A stretch of 32,405 bases of DNA, from contig JACQWT010000078.1 of assembly GCA_016209145.1 (NCBI GenBank), positions 1-32,405 on the forward strand. Reading direction: 5' to 3'. The notes under the pieces were generated by a model that saw only the letters and a list, made by a program, of their open reading frames with translations, did no database searches and was not told the DNA's origin. Position 1 is the first letter of the stretch. Each line of letters starts with the position of its first letter. This stretch comes from Deltaproteobacteria bacterium (GTDB lineage: Bacteria > Myxococcota_A > Polyangia > Polyangiales > Polyangiaceae). Made by a program: the position numbers and the translations under genes. Shown here one piece after another: positions 30,821-32,405 of the stretch.

Positions 30821-32289
30821 GCCACGAGTGGTACGCCAGGCAGTTCGGTGACCGCGAGCACTTCGCGGTGTCGTTCTCGTTCGGTCGCGATCCGCACTCG
30901 CTCGGCGACGCGCCGGTCGATGCTGGCTGGGGCGGTCTGTCGATGTGGGTGCGGGGCCGCTGCCTGACGCGCAACGTGTCGGGTGAAGGCGATGTGTGCG
31001 ATGAGGTGCGCTGGGCCTTGACCGGCATCCTTCATTGGCTGACCGAGGTTGCCGTCCGCCTGATCAACGAGGAGCCCTTTCCGGCCGAGACCAGCAAGCA
31101 GCACGTGGCCGACGGTTGCGACTGGTTCAACGCCGCGGAGATCCCGCTGTTGAGCCTGAGCGAGGGCGAGGAGGACGCCTGGTTTCTACGGCGATCCGAC
31201 TGGCGGCAGCATCACGCGCTGCGTCGCGCGGCGCTGGATGCCGCGCTTCCCAACGTCGTGATCCGTCGGCTGGGCGACTGCCTCGAGGTGTCCTGGGACA
31301 ACCTGACCTGGGCAGCGCCCCGCCCGCATCTGTCGTTCGTGGAGCAGCGCGGAGTAGAGCTGGTCGACGCGGCGCAGGCGGCGTCGGATCTCCGAGCCGC
31401 GCTCTCCGATGCGACGACGGCCCTTGCGGATCGCTACCCCCTGCCCGAGCTCGCGGATCTGGCGGCGGCGGCCAGCGGCGCGCCCGCTGCCATAGACGAC
31501 TGGCGCTGGCTCGTGCACCAGGAGACGGCTCGCGTGATCGACGAAGAGCTCGTAGATCTGCGTGACGATTTGCGTCGACTGGCCCAGGCATCCCGACGAG
31601 GCGCCTATGTCCCACACACTGCGGAGACGTTGGTCCTGCGGCAGGCGCGCGTCGTGTCCGCGGACGAGATCAGCGCGCTGGTCGATCTCGCGCGCTGTGC
31701 TGCTCCTGAGCCGATGGCGGATGCCATTTGTGGCCTGGTCAGACCATCTCGAGCGTCGAGCGTCGAGCCGTGGCGGGACGGATACGAGCAGGCCCGTCAG
31801 GTGCGCGACGCGCTCGAGTGGGGCGACGAGCCGATCGACGACTTGGGCGCGTGGCTGACCGCGAACCGCGTCAGCGTTGTCCGACGCGGGCTGTGCTCGA
31901 GCATCGATCTCGTGGCGACGCGAACCGACGACCTGCGCGGCTCGATGGCCCTGAACTCGGCGGCCAGCTCGGCGCTGCGCCGCGAGATCGCCCAGGCCGC
32001 CGCATTCGGTCACCTTCTTTTCGACTTCACCTCGACCGCCGTGGATGGGCCGTGGGAGCACTGGCCGAGCGCCGCTCGGGCGCGAGCCTTCGCCGCGATG
32101 CTGCTGCTGCCCGACGAGGGCGTGCGCTCCGTGCTCCCTCGCGGCAGGGCGATCGACGCCTCCGACCTCAGGCGGGTGATGGGCAGGTTCGGCACGGGGC
32201 CCTACGCCACTACGTATCACCTGCACAACCGGGGGTTCATCGGCAGCGACGAGAGGCGAGACGAGTTGCTCAGGCAGATGCTGGCCTAG
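30817..32289 (+). CDS. 490-aa protein with degenerate ImmA/IrrE-like segment
   Basis: ATG 30817 overlaps the previous stop by 4 nt, with CGGAGG 8-9 nt upstream. The N-terminal 100 residues are beta-rich (HFAVSFSFGRDPHS, WGGLSMWVRGRCL), and the middle is helical. Residues 389-430 read REIAQAAAFGHLLFD followed by SAARARAFAAMLLLP, which align with the ImmA/IrrE peptidase pattern (HELGHLLFD ... E..ANrFAaxLLLP). The first zinc His and the catalytic Glu are Ala395-Ala396, only H399 of HExxH remains, and the second-helix Glu is absent, so peptidase activity is unlikely. It may be a pseudo-enzyme sensor or scaffold. Fold assignment is inference from the pattern. Confidence 0.75.
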   Translation: MSHEWYARQFGDREHFAVSFSFGRDPHSLGDAPVDAGWGGLSMWVRGRCLTRNVSGEGDVCDEVRWALTGILHWLTEVAVRLINEEPFPAETSKQHVADGCDWFNAAEIPLLSLSEGEEDAWFLRRSDWRQHHALRRAALDAALPNVVIRRLGDCLEVSWDNLTWAAPRPHLSFVEQRGVELVDAAQAASDLRAALSDATTALADRYPLPELADLAAAASGAPAAIDDWRWLVHQETARVIDEELVDLRDDLRRLAQASRRGAYVPHTAETLVLRQARVVSADEISALVDLARCAAPEPMADAICGLVRPSRASSVEPWRDGYEQARQVRDALEWGDEPIDDLGAWLTANRVSVVRRGLCSSIDLVATRTDDLRGSMALNSAASSALRREIAQAAAFGHLLFDFTSTAVDGPWEHWPSAARARAFAAMLLLPDEGVRSVLPRGRAIDASDLRRVMGRFGTGPYATTYHLHNRGFIGSDERRDELLRQMLA

Positions 32290-32405
32290 GCCTCGCCCTG
32301 CCCGGGGGCGCGTCGGGGGGGGCGCGCGAGCGGCAAGCGCCGCCTGCTCGTGCGGCTCGGCACGGCGGGGGTGACGCGGACGGTCTCGCCCCAGGCTGCT
32401 CTCGC
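32290..32405. other. Right-end stretch without a recognised gene
   Basis: These 116 bases are very GC-rich, with G runs. I see no start with a ribosome-binding site, promoter or clear terminator stem. Confidence 0.4.

Overview
This is GC-rich DNA (roughly 70% by eye) from a bacterium that is most likely a delta-lineage, myxobacterium-like organism (Myxococcota, perhaps Polyangiales). That placement is inferred from base composition, strongly G/C-ending third positions, GTG/TTG starts and a gene set of orphan vgrG cargo, decayed defence genes and many lineage-specific hypotheticals. No rRNA, tRNA, CRISPR array or intact transposase was seen.

Region 1 (1-6441, conflict genes, partly decayed). 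A minus-strand operon encodes a small RelA/SpoT-fold protein and an AAA-type ATPase that runs off the left edge. It starts behind a promoter buried in GTTG/CAAC palindromes. Next come an internally deleted copy of a STAND-like gene, the C-terminal remnant of a large DNA methyltransferase, and an intact minus-strand pair: a STAND-like ATPase with TPR-like repeats and a metallo-beta-lactamase-fold hydrolase.

Region 2 (6803-15541, helicase module). A very large DEAD/DEAH helicase with a DUF1998-like zinc region and a nuclease-like C-terminus is split by a frame break near 9553. It is translationally coupled to a UvrD-type helicase with a RelE-like N-terminus. A truncated next gene follows. With the methyltransferase remnant, this looks like a decaying DISARM-like or otherwise unnamed restriction/defence system. 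A 54-residue Tudor/SH3-like protein with a leaderless-looking promoter closes the region.

Region 3 (15618-19461). DnaJ is split by a 1-nt frameshift at a G run. It is followed by an exported/membrane protein of unknown function and, convergently, a VapBC/FitAB-type toxin-antitoxin pair with an operator over its promoter.

Region 4 (19599-30344, type VI secretion cargo island). A perfect 22-bp palindrome and a good sigma70-like promoter precede three tandem vgrG genes. VgrG1 ends in a RelA/SpoT-fold domain (candidate alarmone-synthesising toxin) and is followed by a 75-aa putative immunity protein. VgrG2 ends in a domain with a pol-beta-type nucleotidyltransferase pattern and is followed by a 113-aa acidic putative immunity protein. 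VgrG3 has lost about 55-60 residues and its frame. A PAAR spike protein, a possible MOG1/DcrB-like adaptor and a TolB-like propeller follow. No T6SS sheath or membrane genes are present, so this is an orphan effector island.

Region 5 (30479-32289). Two overlapping genes of unknown function lie here; the second has an ImmA/IrrE-like segment whose HExxH motif is degraded.

The best candidates for something undescribed are the two specialised VgrGs with their immunity genes, the RelA/SpoT-ATPase operon, the STAND-MBL pair and the last two-gene module.
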